Origin: DASYRM01 sp036004405
Lineage (GTDB): Bacteria > Acidobacteriota > Vicinamibacteria > Vicinamibacterales > UBA2999
Direction of reading: 5' to 3'
Length of the DNA stretch: 64,000 bases
Assembly: GCA_036004405.1 (NCBI GenBank)
Contig: DASYRM010000001.1
Coordinates: forward strand, 12,010 to 76,009
Under the pieces are notes generated by a model. That model searched no databases and had not been told where the DNA came from. It was given only the letters and a program-made list of their open reading frames with translations. Position numbers and translations under genes: made by a program. This document shows, piece after piece, positions 7,365 through 18,654 of the stretch. Every line of letters begins with the position of its first letter. Position 1 is the stretch's first letter.

Positions 7365-8002
7365 AGATGTGCGCCGCGTCGCGGCAGGATGTAGAAGAGC
7401 GCCAGCCCGGCGACGATGACCAGCGCTGCCGCGACGTTGACCAGGGCCGCAGCGGTGGCCATGGCGTAGAGAAACGTGCCCGGCCAGTAGGCGCGTGTGA
7501 TTGCCCGGACCCGCTCGTCGCTCACATGGGCGTGGAGCAGGCGACGGCCACGCGACGCGTGCAGCCACAGCAGGTTGTAGAAGCACGCCGTGAGGGTGAA
7601 GGAGCCGCAGTAGAACGCCACCGCGACGGTGCGATCCCTTCCCGCGTGCGGCAAGTAGTCGGCCATCACGGCGGTCGGAAACGGCGTGAACGAGATCGCC
7701 ATCAGCAGCAGCAGGTTCCACACGATCAGGCCGTGATCGACGCTCGCGATCAGCTTGATGACATTGTGGTGATTGGCCCACATGATGCCGATCGTGACGA
7801 AGCTGATGACGTAGCCCACGTACGACGGCCACAAGGCCAGGAGCGCCGGTGCGAGACCGCCGAGCGCTTCGATCTCGCGCTCGCCGGGCAGCCGGATCTC
7901 GAGGACGAGCAGCGTGATGGCGATGGCGAAGACGCCGTCGCTGAAGGCCTCGAAGCGCGTGGTCGCCGACTCGGCGGTCACCGGACTCTCGGGTGGGGTC
8001 AT
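7361..8002 (-). CDS. TMEM175/DUF1211-family potassium channel-like membrane protein
   Basis: Bacterial TMEM175-type protein of 213 residues with about six transmembrane helices. The diagnostic FSDGVFAIAITLLVLEI on helix 1 contains the FSD filter-helix motif of this K+ channel family. It starts 4 bp after the stop of the large sigma-54 activator gene, so the two may share a transcript. Its TAG stop is provided by the right end of palindromic repeat copy C. Bacterial homologues are tetrameric, weakly selective K+ channels; whether this copy conducts is unknown. Confidence 0.87.
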   Translation of the reverse strand: MTPPESPVTAESATTRFEAFSDGVFAIAITLLVLEIRLPGEREIEALGGLAPALLALWPSYVGYVISFVTIGIMWANHHNVIKLIASVDHGLIVWNLLLLMAISFTPFPTAVMADYLPHAGRDRTVAVAFYCGSFTLTACFYNLLWLHASRGRRLLHAHVSDERVRAITRAYWPGTFLYAMATAAALVNVAAALVIVAGLALFYILPRRGAHL

Positions 8003-8006
8003 CGCT

Positions 8007-11093
<3,087 letters not shown>

Positions 11094-11148
11094 AGAAGAG
11101 CTGACGGCCGCATCGTGGCGCCCTGGCCCAGCCAAGTCAAGTGGCGAT

Positions 11149-11160
11149 CGTCACGTGACG
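11149..11160. promoter_or_regulatory. Perfect 12-bp dyad in divergent intergenic region
   Basis: CGTCACGTGACG is fully self-complementary. It lies 56 bp upstream of the sigma-54 activator ATG and 150 bp upstream of the kinase start. Its position in a 217-bp divergent spacer suggests an operator, but the protein that would bind it is unknown. Chance occurrence cannot be excluded in GC-rich DNA. Confidence 0.35.
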
Positions 11161-11310
11161 AAATGAAGTCGAATTCCACCTGTCGAAGGCGTCGTCGTCA
11201 ACCCTGAGACTCCACGTAAATATCTCTCGCATTGGCGCTTAGCGTCCTATGTGCGGGTCTGGTCCGGAGCGGTACACCGCGTGCCCTTACTGGGCTCGAA
11301 GGACGAAGAC

Positions 11311-12564
11311 ATGCAGACAGCAATCACGTGCGCCACGATTGACCCCCCCTCGATTTGGCCCGGCATGCCCCACGACGCAGGCGATGACGGACGCCTGTCG
11401 AAGATGGGGCGCTTCCTCTTCGGCCGCGACGAGGCCGACGACGACGGTCAGACGTATCCGAACGGACATTACTGCTTCTACCGGGCGCTCGCGGAAGGCG
11501 CCCTCGACATCATCACGGTGGTGGACGAGTTCGGCACCATCGTCTACAAGAGCCCCTCCACCGAGCAGCACCTCGGCTACCGGCCCGACGAGCTGATTGG
11601 GCGCAACCTCTTCGAGTTCGTCCACTCCGACGACATTCCCCGCGTGCGCGCGGCGTTCGACGACAGCCGCCGGAACGACAGCGCGTCGGCGCCGATCGAG
11701 CACCGGCTGCGGCACATGGACGGGCTCTGGCGCACGTTCGAATCGGTCGGACGATTTCAGTCCGACGGCGCCGGCGGCCGCATCGGCATCATCCACTCGC
11801 GCGACGTCAGCGCCCGCAAGCTGCTGGAGGCCCAGGTGAGACAGGCACAGAAGATGGAGGCCGTCGGCCTCTCCACCGGCGCCATCGCGCACGACTTCAA
11901 CAACATGCTCGTGGTCATCGCCGGCTACACGGCGCTGCTGGCCACCGATCAGTCGCAGACCGTGCGCGAGTTCGCGCGTGAGATGCGCATGGCGACCGAT
12001 CGGGCCACCGAGCTCACCAGCCAGCTGCTGTCGTTCGCGCGCGCCAGCCAGACCGACGAGCCCGTGTGCGATGCCAACGATGTCATCGCGGACTTCCGGC
12101 CGATTCTCGACCGCATGGTCGGGCGCGACGTGCACGTCTCCTATGCGCACGAAGCCTCGCCGGCCAGCGTTCCGGTGGGCCGCAGCGCTCTCGATCAAGT
12201 GCTCATCAACCTGGTGGTCAACGCGCGCGACGCCATGCCGGCCGGCGGCGAGCTGACGGTCACCACGTCGAACGAGTGGCGCCCCCGCCAGAGCGATCTC
12301 ACCGGAGCATTTCCGCTCGCCGAGTTCGTCGTCCTCCGCATCACCGACACCGGCGTCGGCATGAACGACGACGTCAAGGCACGGATCTTCGAGCCGTTCT
12401 TCACCACCAAGGCTCCCGGCCGCGGCACCGGCATCGGTCTCCAGACCGTGCACGGCATCGTCACGCAGGCGGGCGGCCGCATCGACGTCATCAGCGCGCC
12501 GGGATCGGGCACGACGTTCCGCGTCCTTCTTCCGCTGCATCCTGCTGCCGCGGTTCGCGAGTAG
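11311..12564 (+). CDS. PAS-domain sensor histidine kinase
   Basis: Cytoplasmic histidine kinase of 417 residues with no membrane segment. A PAS domain (about 50-165) contains ITVVDEFGTIVYKSPS and ends in RDVSARK. The phosphoacceptor His is in IAHDFNNML near residue 193. The ATPase domain has the N box NLVVNARDAM and G boxes DTGVGMND and GRGTGIGLQ. AAGGACG lies just before the ATG at 11311. An atypical response regulator gene starts 17 bp downstream, so the pair probably forms one unit. The signal is unknown; a PAS-bound cofactor or small ligand is possible. Confidence 0.9.
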   Translation: MQTAITCATIDPPSIWPGMPHDAGDDGRLSKMGRFLFGRDEADDDGQTYPNGHYCFYRALAEGALDIITVVDEFGTIVYKSPSTEQHLGYRPDELIGRNLFEFVHSDDIPRVRAAFDDSRRNDSASAPIEHRLRHMDGLWRTFESVGRFQSDGAGGRIGIIHSRDVSARKLLEAQVRQAQKMEAVGLSTGAIAHDFNNMLVVIAGYTALLATDQSQTVREFAREMRMATDRATELTSQLLSFARASQTDEPVCDANDVIADFRPILDRMVGRDVHVSYAHEASPASVPVGRSALDQVLINLVVNARDAMPAGGELTVTTSNEWRPRQSDLTGAFPLAEFVVLRITDTGVGMNDDVKARIFEPFFTTKAPGRGTGIGLQTVHGIVTQAGGRIDVISAPGSGTTFRVLLPLHPAAAVRE

Positions 12565-12581
12565 CCCTAGAGGTTCAACCG

Positions 12582-13370
12582 ATGGAACTGACAATCATGA
12601 CTCCACGCTCCGAAGACATCACGACGGCCGGCTGCGACCCGCAGGACGCGCCGCCGGTGGCACCGCGCCGCGCGCTGGTGATCGACGACGATCCCCGCTC
12701 CGCCAGCCACTTCAAGGAAACACTCGATCGCATGGGCGTGCAGGCGCAGACGGCCCGCAGCGTGAACGACGGCGTCGCGCTCGCCGCCTCCGAGCCGCCG
12801 GACCTCCTGGTGCTGACGATGCCCGACCACGACGGCGTGTCCAGCCTCAATCTGGCTGGTGAGCTGTCGCTGCGGCACGGCACCGCCTGCATCTTCGTGC
12901 TGGAACGCGTCGACCGCACCTCGCTTCAAGAGGTTGCGTCGGCCGGCGCGCAGGGCGTGCTGTGCAAGCCGGTCCACCGCGAGCAGTTGGAGGCCACGTT
13001 CCGGCTGGCGATGGAACAGCGCCGCGGACGCGCGGGCAGCACGGGACGACACGATGACGCCCGGGCGCGGCTGCTCGAAGGCGCGCTCCATCGAATCGCA
13101 CAGGAGCTGGCGCGCGTCGATCTGCCGGGCTCCGCCACCGAGCACACGCCGCCGCTCCTGGGGTTGCGGCCGCGCGAACAACAAGTGGTGCGGCTCCTGT
13201 TGCAGCACCTGCGCGTGCCGGCGATTGCAAAGCGGCTCGGCATCAGCCAACAGACAGTGCGCAACCATCTGAAGAGCGTCTTCCGGCGCACGGGCGTGCG
13301 GAGCCAGCAGGAGCTGCTCGATCGGATCGCGCTGGCCGCGGCGTCGCAGGCGACGCAGGTCGTCGAGTAG
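12582..13370 (+). CDS. LuxR-type response regulator with atypical receiver lacking the phosphoacceptor Asp
   Basis: Protein of 262 residues: a receiver-like domain (about 28-145) and a GerE/LuxR helix-turn-helix (about 195-250, with IAKRLGISQQTVRNHLKSVF). The acidic pocket VIDDDP and the conserved Lys in LCKPV are present. Where receivers read DLxLLDxxMP, this protein reads DLLVLTMPDHDG: the acceptor Asp is missing and the strand is about two residues shorter. It may work without phosphorylation, or use the Asp in MPDHD. It follows the kinase gene by 17 bp. An in-frame ATG at 12597 is an alternative start. Confidence 0.87.
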   Translation: MELTIMTPRSEDITTAGCDPQDAPPVAPRRALVIDDDPRSASHFKETLDRMGVQAQTARSVNDGVALAASEPPDLLVLTMPDHDGVSSLNLAGELSLRHGTACIFVLERVDRTSLQEVASAGAQGVLCKPVHREQLEATFRLAMEQRRGRAGSTGRHDDARARLLEGALHRIAQELARVDLPGSATEHTPPLLGLRPREQQVVRLLLQHLRVPAIAKRLGISQQTVRNHLKSVFRRTGVRSQQELLDRIALAAASQATQVVE

Positions 13371-13378
13371 AGCCGCGC

Positions 13379-13717
13379 ATGCCACCCCGCGACCGGACTC
13401 CAATGAACCCGACGCGCGCCGACGTGGACGCGCGCATCGGGGAGACCTTTCTGGCGCTCAACCAGATTGCGGCGTCGCTGACCCTGATCGAGCGCTCGTG
13501 CGGCCGCGTGCTCGAGGACCTTCCCGTCGATGATGACGCGACGTTGGACACGACAATCGCACTGCGCACCGCAAGATTTAACGCCCATGTAACGCTCGAG
13601 CAGATCGCCAATGTGTCCGACACGCTCACGACGGTTCTGCGCTTTCTCTCTCGGCAGAAGCTGAAGGAATCGCGCGACTGTCTGGCCTTCTCACGCGCGG
13701 CCGAGCCCACGCGCTAG
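13379..13717 (+). CDS. Small uncharacterised protein downstream of the response regulator
   Basis: Predicted 112-residue soluble, mostly helical protein, not recognised as a named family. It starts 8 bp after the regulator stop on the same strand and has a balanced composition (ALNQIAASLTLIERS, HVTLEQIANVSDT). The opposite-strand reading is Ser/Arg-rich and unlike a protein. It could be an accessory of the kinase-regulator pair. A second in-frame ATG at 13403 is possible, and neither start has a clear ribosome site. Existence is moderately supported. Confidence 0.5.
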   Translation: MPPRDRTPMNPTRADVDARIGETFLALNQIAASLTLIERSCGRVLEDLPVDDDATLDTTIALRTARFNAHVTLEQIANVSDTLTTVLRFLSRQKLKESRDCLAFSRAAEPTR

Positions 13718-13805
13718 CCCACATCAGCCATCAACTCATCACCAACGTCGCCGATTGCGTCCCTGACCCGCGATCTGTATGCGCGGCGGCAGAGTCGGAG
13801 GAGCG

Positions 13806-15368
13806 ATGAGTCGATCGACGGTGCGATGGGAGCTGGCGCTTGCGGGCGTCGTGCTCATGACGCAGGCGGCGGTGGCGCAAGTGGCCCGGACGCCCCAGGG
13901 ATGGCCCGCGGTCGATCCGCCGCCGGCCGCGGCTCCCGCGCGTCCAGCGGAAAAGCCGAAGACGGAGCCGCCCGCTCCCAAGACGCGCGCCAAAGCCAAG
14001 CGCTCCGCGACGACGGCGCCGCCGGCGGCGCCGGCGCCGGCTCCGGTTCCGGAGCTCGTGTCCGCTGCGGCCGCGCCTGTGGCCGAGCCCGCCATGGTCG
14101 CGCCTCCGGCGGCGCCGGTTGCCACGGCTCCCGCCGAGGCCGAGTCCGCCTCCGCTGAAGCTTCGGCGGACAAGCCTGTTGTGCCGCGCGGCAAGGACAC
14201 CGATCTCGTGGCCGCGCTGCAGCAGCAGTCGCAGCTGCTGTCGCGCCTGGCCTCGGAGCTCGATGCCTCGCGCGCGATCGTCGCCGAGCAGGGGCGCCTC
14301 ATCGCCGCCCTCGAAAAGAAAGCCGCGCCCGCTGTGCCGGTCGCGGCGGCGCCGCCGCCTCCACCGCCCGTGATTACGGTGGACACCGGCGGCGCCAAGC
14401 TCCGCCTGGCCGGCCTGGTGCAGGGCTGGTTCACCGCGAGCGATGCCGGCGTGGCCGACACCTTCCGGCTCCGGCGCGGCGAGGTGAAGCTGGGCGGCGA
14501 AGTGAACCGTCGCGTCCGCTGGGATCTGGTGCTCGACGCCGCCAAGGCGCTCAGCGTCAGCAACAGCTACGTCACCGTCAACGGCCAGCGCGTCATGAGC
14601 GACACCAGCGTCGGGCAGAGCGGCAGGATGCTGCAGGACGCCTTCGTGACGTTGACGCGGAGCTCGTCGTTCGCCATCGCCCTTGGCCAGCAGAAGCTGC
14701 TGCTGGCGATGGAAGGCGTGCAGTCGTCGTCGCGCCTCGAGACGGTGGAGCGCGCGCTCTTCATGAGCGACAAAGGGCGCGGCGGTACCTACGGCGACAT
14801 CCGCGACTTCGGCGTGATCGCCAAGGGCAAGGTCGCCAAGGGGCAGCTCGAGTACTCCGGCGGCATTTTCAACGGCTTCGGCGAGACGCAGAACGACGTC
14901 GATCGCGACGGACAGAAGCCGTTCATGGGACGCCTGGTGGCGCGCCCGTCCGCGGTGAAGGGGCTGTCGTTCGGTTCCTCGTACGGCCGCACCACCGCGC
15001 ACGCCGGCCTGCCGACCCGTCGTGACCGCGCCGGCGCCGATGCCTCGTTCGCCCGCGGCCGCGTCCTCGTGGCCTCCGAGCTCATGACCGGGCACGACGG
15101 GATCCTCGCGCGGCAGGGCTACTACGCGCACACGACCTACCGCGTCTTCCGCGACATCGACGCCGTATTTCGCGCCGACCGCTTCGATCCCGATACCACC
15201 GCCGACACGACGGCCGCCAACGTGGCGGAGCGCGACTGGCTCGGCGGCATGAACTGGCGCATCGCCGGCCCGTCGGCCCTGCTCCAGGTGAACTACCTCC
15301 GCAAGACGTTTCTCGATGTGCAGCCTTCCCGGCACGTGGTCATGGCCAACGTGCAGACGGCCTGGTAA
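13806..15368 (+). CDS. Outer-membrane porin with Pro/Ala linker and coiled coil
   Basis: Exported protein of 520 residues. A signal peptide covers about 1-25 (cleavage near AVAQ). A long Pro/Ala/Lys-rich spacer (about 33-125) and a coiled coil (about 130-170) precede a beta-barrel from about 200, starting KLRLAGLVQGWF. The barrel resembles phosphate-selective porin O/P types, with features such as RLRRGEVKLGG and alternating strands to the C-terminal VMANVQTAW, which ends in an aromatic residue. The linker may span periplasm or peptidoglycan. GGAGG precedes the ATG at 13806. Substrate selectivity cannot be judged. Confidence 0.82.
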   Translation: MSRSTVRWELALAGVVLMTQAAVAQVARTPQGWPAVDPPPAAAPARPAEKPKTEPPAPKTRAKAKRSATTAPPAAPAPAPVPELVSAAAAPVAEPAMVAPPAAPVATAPAEAESASAEASADKPVVPRGKDTDLVAALQQQSQLLSRLASELDASRAIVAEQGRLIAALEKKAAPAVPVAAAPPPPPPVITVDTGGAKLRLAGLVQGWFTASDAGVADTFRLRRGEVKLGGEVNRRVRWDLVLDAAKALSVSNSYVTVNGQRVMSDTSVGQSGRMLQDAFVTLTRSSSFAIALGQQKLLLAMEGVQSSSRLETVERALFMSDKGRGGTYGDIRDFGVIAKGKVAKGQLEYSGGIFNGFGETQNDVDRDGQKPFMGRLVARPSAVKGLSFGSSYGRTTAHAGLPTRRDRAGADASFARGRVLVASELMTGHDGILARQGYYAHTTYRVFRDIDAVFRADRFDPDTTADTTAANVAERDWLGGMNWRIAGPSALLQVNYLRKTFLDVQPSRHVVMANVQTAW

Positions 15369-15406
15369 CCCCACCTCACTCACACACGTATAAGGGAGTC
15401 CGAGCA

Positions 15407-16996
15407 ATGTCCCGCCTCAATCTGACCTGGCGTTTTGCCATCGCGGTTGGTGCCGCGATCGTCACCGGCATGGCCGTCGCGGCCCTGCTGGTGTGGCAGC
15501 TCCACACCACCCGCACGTCCTACGACGACATGCTGAGCAAGCGCGAGGTGCAGCACCAGGATCACGCGCGGGTCGTGCAGCTCACCTTCAAGAAGCAGGT
15601 GCAGGAGTGGAAGAACCTGCTGCTGCGCGGCTTCAAGTACGACGATTTCCAGAAGTACGAGAAGGCGTTCAAGACCGAGGAGGCCGAGACGCGCAAGCTC
15701 GCGCAGGAGCTGCTGCAGGACGTCTCCGACCCCGAGGCGCGCCAGCAGATTCAGGACTTCCTGACCGCCCACGAAAAGATGGGCCAGGGCTACGCGACAG
15801 CCATCCAGGTGTTCGCGAAGAGCAACGGCCAGGCCTTTACCGAAGCCGACGCGGTGGTGAAGGGGCAGGACCGGGCGCCGACCGACGCGCTCGACAAGCT
15901 GGCGGCGCGCCTGCAGCAGGTACTCGAAGAGATCCGGAAGTCCGAGTCCGCCAGAGTCTCGTCGCGCATCACCCGCGCGGCGCTGATTGCCGCCGCCGCC
16001 TTTGCCACCATCGTCGCGCTGGTGATGTTCGTGATCCGCTCCACCCGGCGCGAGGCGGCGCGGCTGGCGCGCCACCTCTCGGAGACCGCGGCGGGCACGG
16101 CTGCCGCATCGGGTCAGGTGTCCACGGCGGCGCAGTCGCTGGCGCAGGGGGCCACCGAGCAGGCGGCGTCGCTCGAAGAAACCTCCGCGTCGATGGAGGA
16201 GATGGCGTCGATGACGCGGCAGAACGCCGAGAACTCGCAGAGCGCGGCCGGCCTGATGACCGAAGTCGACGGCCACGTGCGGACGTCGAACGAAACGCTG
16301 GCGGACATGGTGTCGTCGATGGCGGCCATCCAGGAGTCGAGCCAGCAGGTGTCGCGGATCATCAAGACGATCGACGAGATCGCGTTCCAGACCAACATCC
16401 TGGCGCTCAACGCCGCCGTCGAAGCGGCGCGCGCCGGCGAGGCGGGCATGGGCTTCGCCGTTGTCGCCGACGAGGTCCGCAGCCTGGCGCAGCGGTCCGC
16501 GCAGGCGGCGCGCGACACCGCCACCCTCATCGAGACGTCGATTGCCCGCACGCAGCAGGGCAGCGAGCGGGTGCAGCAGGTGGCCGACGCCATCAACGTC
16601 ATCACGACGAGCATCTCGAAGGTGAAAGGGCTCGTGGACGAGGTGAGCCTCGCCAGCCGCCAGCAGTCGCAGGGCATCGACCAGGTGGCCCAGGCGGTTG
16701 CTCAAATGGAGAAGGTAACGCAGACCACCGCGGCCACCGCCGAGGAGAGCGCCGCGGCCAGCGAAGAGCTGAGCGCGCAGGCCGAGACCGCGATGGACGT
16801 GGTGCGGCAGCTCGAGACGCTCGTCGGCGCGCAGAGCGCGGCGTCGCAGTACGTCTCGAAATCCCGACGGCGTGCGCCCGGGGTGCTGAGGCGGCCCGAC
16901 ATGAAGACCCGCTCGGCCGAGCCGACGCCCGAGGAACTGCTCCCGCTCGAGAGCCCCGCTTTGAAGACCGGCGGCGCCACGTACGGGCGGTTCTAG
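15407..16996 (+). CDS. Methyl-accepting chemotaxis protein without obvious HAMP domain
   Basis: Chemoreceptor of 529 residues. It has a membrane helix at about 9-30, a periplasmic four-helix sensor of about 150 residues, a second membrane helix near 186-206 and a cytoplasmic signalling coiled coil. The tip is canonical (EIAFQTNILALNAAVEAARA near 323, then GFAVVADEVRSLAQRS). After the second membrane helix the sequence runs into methylation-type helices (EQAASLEETSASMEEM) with no clear HAMP. AAGGGAG precedes the ATG. cheW follows after 2 bp; no cheA is in the window. Confidence 0.92.
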   Translation: MSRLNLTWRFAIAVGAAIVTGMAVAALLVWQLHTTRTSYDDMLSKREVQHQDHARVVQLTFKKQVQEWKNLLLRGFKYDDFQKYEKAFKTEEAETRKLAQELLQDVSDPEARQQIQDFLTAHEKMGQGYATAIQVFAKSNGQAFTEADAVVKGQDRAPTDALDKLAARLQQVLEEIRKSESARVSSRITRAALIAAAAFATIVALVMFVIRSTRREAARLARHLSETAAGTAAASGQVSTAAQSLAQGATEQAASLEETSASMEEMASMTRQNAENSQSAAGLMTEVDGHVRTSNETLADMVSSMAAIQESSQQVSRIIKTIDEIAFQTNILALNAAVEAARAGEAGMGFAVVADEVRSLAQRSAQAARDTATLIETSIARTQQGSERVQQVADAINVITTSISKVKGLVDEVSLASRQQSQGIDQVAQAVAQMEKVTQTTAATAEESAAASEELSAQAETAMDVVRQLETLVGAQSAASQYVSKSRRRAPGVLRRPDMKTRSAEPTPEELLPLESPALKTGGATYGRF

Positions 16997-18615
16997 TCAT
17001 GGCGACGCTGACGATTGCGGCGCCCGGCAAGTATCTGACCTTCGCGCTCGGCGACGAGGAATACGCGCTGCCTGTCCTGCGGGTACGCGAAATCATCAAG
17101 ATGATGGAGATTACGCAGGTGCCGAAGGTGCCGCCCCACGTCAAAGGGGTGATCAACCTGCGCGGCCGCGTGATTCCCATCGTCGATCTCCGCCTCAAGT
17201 TCGGTTTCGAGGCGCCCATGACCGGACGGACGTGCATCATCGTCGTGGAGACGGCGTTCAGCGGCGGACCGAGCGCTCTCGGCATGGTGGTGGACGGCGT
17301 GGACGAGGTGATGAACATCATGGCCGAGGAGATCGAGCCGACGCCCGAGTTCGGCGAGCGCATCAACACCGGCTACATGCAGGGCGTGGCGAAGAGCCGG
17401 ACCGGGGTGAAGGTGCTGCTCGATCTGGATCAGCTGCTGGAGAATCGAACCGGCTTTGGGCTTTAGGCCCTCCACGCCTAGAGCCCAGAGCCCAGAGCCC
17501 AGAGCCCAAAGCCGATTCGTCACGGCCTCCGCCATGGCCTGCGCGGCGCGGGCGTCCGGATGCCGGTTCCACGGCAGGCGCCACGACGAATCCATCTGCA
17601 CGAGGACGAAGGGCACGCCGCTCTCGTCCACCACACGGCGCCGCAGCGCCCGCTGCGCGTCGTCCTCCGGACCGAACTGCGGGACCAGAATCAGCGGCGT
17701 TGCGCCGCGAGCCCGTGCGAGCCGCGCCGTCGCGCGCAGGACCTCTCGTGTCACTTCGACCCCTTCGTCAATCACTGCGTCGCCGTGGTACGGCACGATG
17801 AGCCGCGCCAGCGACTGCAGGCGCCACTCGGGCACGGCGCCTGCCCACCTGAGGCCGCGGCCGAGGTGCGGCCGCCGCTGATCGAGGTTGCGCCCGAAGA
17901 GCGTGGTCGTAAACAGCGACACCACGGCGCGCGGATGCTCGAACCGCGGGAGTTCGGACTCCAGCCGCAGGTACGCCTGGTCGTTGCCGAACCCGTGCAC
18001 CGCGAGCACGGCGGCGGCCGTCCCGAGCAGCGCTTCCACCCGCCCGGGCACGCTCTCGTCCCACGTGAGCCCTTCGCCGAACATCACCGATTCACCCGTG
18101 AAGAGCACCGCCGGCCGCGAGAAGTCCACCGGGTGCTGCGCGTTGCGCACGCGGTAGCCGGACGGGTCGATCGCGTACTCCAACACCTGGCTGCCGGCGA
18201 CCACGTGCCCCACACGGCCGGCGGCCAGCGTCCAGCCCAGACGCGCGTCGGCGACGCGCAATGGCTCTTCGTCGGGCCACAACCACTCGGTCGGTTGCAG
18301 ATGCATGCGCCGGAGCGCCGGTTCGCTGGCGCCGAGCGCCAGCACGGCGGCAACGCTCACACTCGCCAAGCCCGACGGCGCCCGCGCCGCGAGGCGGCCG
18401 ATCCGGGGCGTGAGCCGCACGAGGCAGGAGCCGGCGATCGCCATCGACAGCCGCGCGATGAGCTCGAGGCGAACGTACCACTCGCGCGGAAAGAGAAACG
18501 ACGGCAGGAAATGGCGGTCGAGCCAGTGCTGATTCGTTGCGACGGCGCACGTCACCAGCACGGCTGCGGCCGCGACCGCGGCCACCTCGGCCACGATGCG
18601 AATGGTCGCTCGCAT
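16993..18615 (-). CDS. Membrane-anchored SGNH/GDSL-like protein with apparent loss of its normal stop
   Basis: The first 370 or so residues form a credible protein. Two or three N-terminal hydrophobic helices (about 5-28, 50-70, 80-95) are followed by an SGNH-like domain. Its GES block FTGESVMFGEGLTWDESVP is near residue 173, and a C-terminal NRHPDARAAQAM carries the candidate catalytic His near 348. After EAVTNRLWALGSGLWALG the frame enters an AGCCCAG tandem repeat and stays open for about 160 residues antisense to cheW. The natural C terminus is therefore probably near 17500 and the rest is readthrough. Proteins like this often accompany carbamoyltransferase/DUF5989 cassettes such as the divergent one beside it. 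Confidence 0.7.
   Translation of the reverse strand: MRATIRIVAEVAAVAAAAVLVTCAVATNQHWLDRHFLPSFLFPREWYVRLELIARLSMAIAGSCLVRLTPRIGRLAARAPSGLASVSVAAVLALGASEPALRRMHLQPTEWLWPDEEPLRVADARLGWTLAAGRVGHVVAGSQVLEYAIDPSGYRVRNAQHPVDFSRPAVLFTGESVMFGEGLTWDESVPGRVEALLGTAAAVLAVHGFGNDQAYLRLESELPRFEHPRAVVSLFTTTLFGRNLDQRRPHLGRGLRWAGAVPEWRLQSLARLIVPYHGDAVIDEGVEVTREVLRATARLARARGATPLILVPQFGPEDDAQRALRRRVVDESGVPFVLVQMDSSWRLPWNRHPDARAAQAMAEAVTNRLWALGSGLWALGVEGLKPKAGSILQQLIQIEQHLHPGPALRHALHVAGVDALAELGRRLDLLGHDVHHLVHAVHHHAESARSAAERRLHDDDARPSGHGRLETELEAEIDDGNHAAAQVDHPFDVGRHLRHLRNLHHLDDFAYPQDRQRVFLVAEREGQILAGRRNRQRRHD
16999..17466 (+). CDS. cheW: Chemotaxis coupling protein CheW
   Basis: SH3-like adaptor of 155 residues that links chemoreceptors to the kinase CheA. 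Family hallmarks are KYLTFALGDEEYALPVLRVREI at the N terminus, VKGVINLRGRVIPIVDLR around residues 50-68 and a C-terminal region with GVKVLLDLDQLL. It starts 2 bp after the MCP stop, so the receptor and coupler are co-expressed. A reading frame on the other strand, the unterminated tail of the SGNH gene, runs across the whole of cheW and is not expected to be meaningful protein here. Confidence 0.93.
   Translation: MATLTIAAPGKYLTFALGDEEYALPVLRVREIIKMMEITQVPKVPPHVKGVINLRGRVIPIVDLRLKFGFEAPMTGRTCIIVVETAFSGGPSALGMVVDGVDEVMNIMAEEIEPTPEFGERINTGYMQGVAKSRTGVKVLLDLDQLLENRTGFGL
17478..17515. repeat. AGCCCAG tandem repeat
   Basis: About five head-to-tail copies of a 7-bp unit (AGAGCCC), ending in a variant AAAGCC. 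It fills the gap between the cheW stop and the SGNH-protein C terminus, and on the minus strand it encodes WALGSGLWALG. Related AGCCCAA-type runs occur at 23468-23490 and 36920-36937, also at gene ends. Confidence 0.7.
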
Positions 18616-18654
18616 CGCCGGGTATAGTAGTTCCGACTCTCAGAGCCATCACAC

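Noticed and set aside
13243..13710. Minus-strand 155-codon frame opposite the small gene at 13379-13717
   Set aside because: Very rich in Ser and Arg and without motifs; the plus-strand reading looks more like a protein.
13731..15407. A 558-codon minus-strand frame opposite the porin
   Set aside because: Arg/Gly/His-rich with no motif, while the plus strand encodes a signal peptide and barrel protein.
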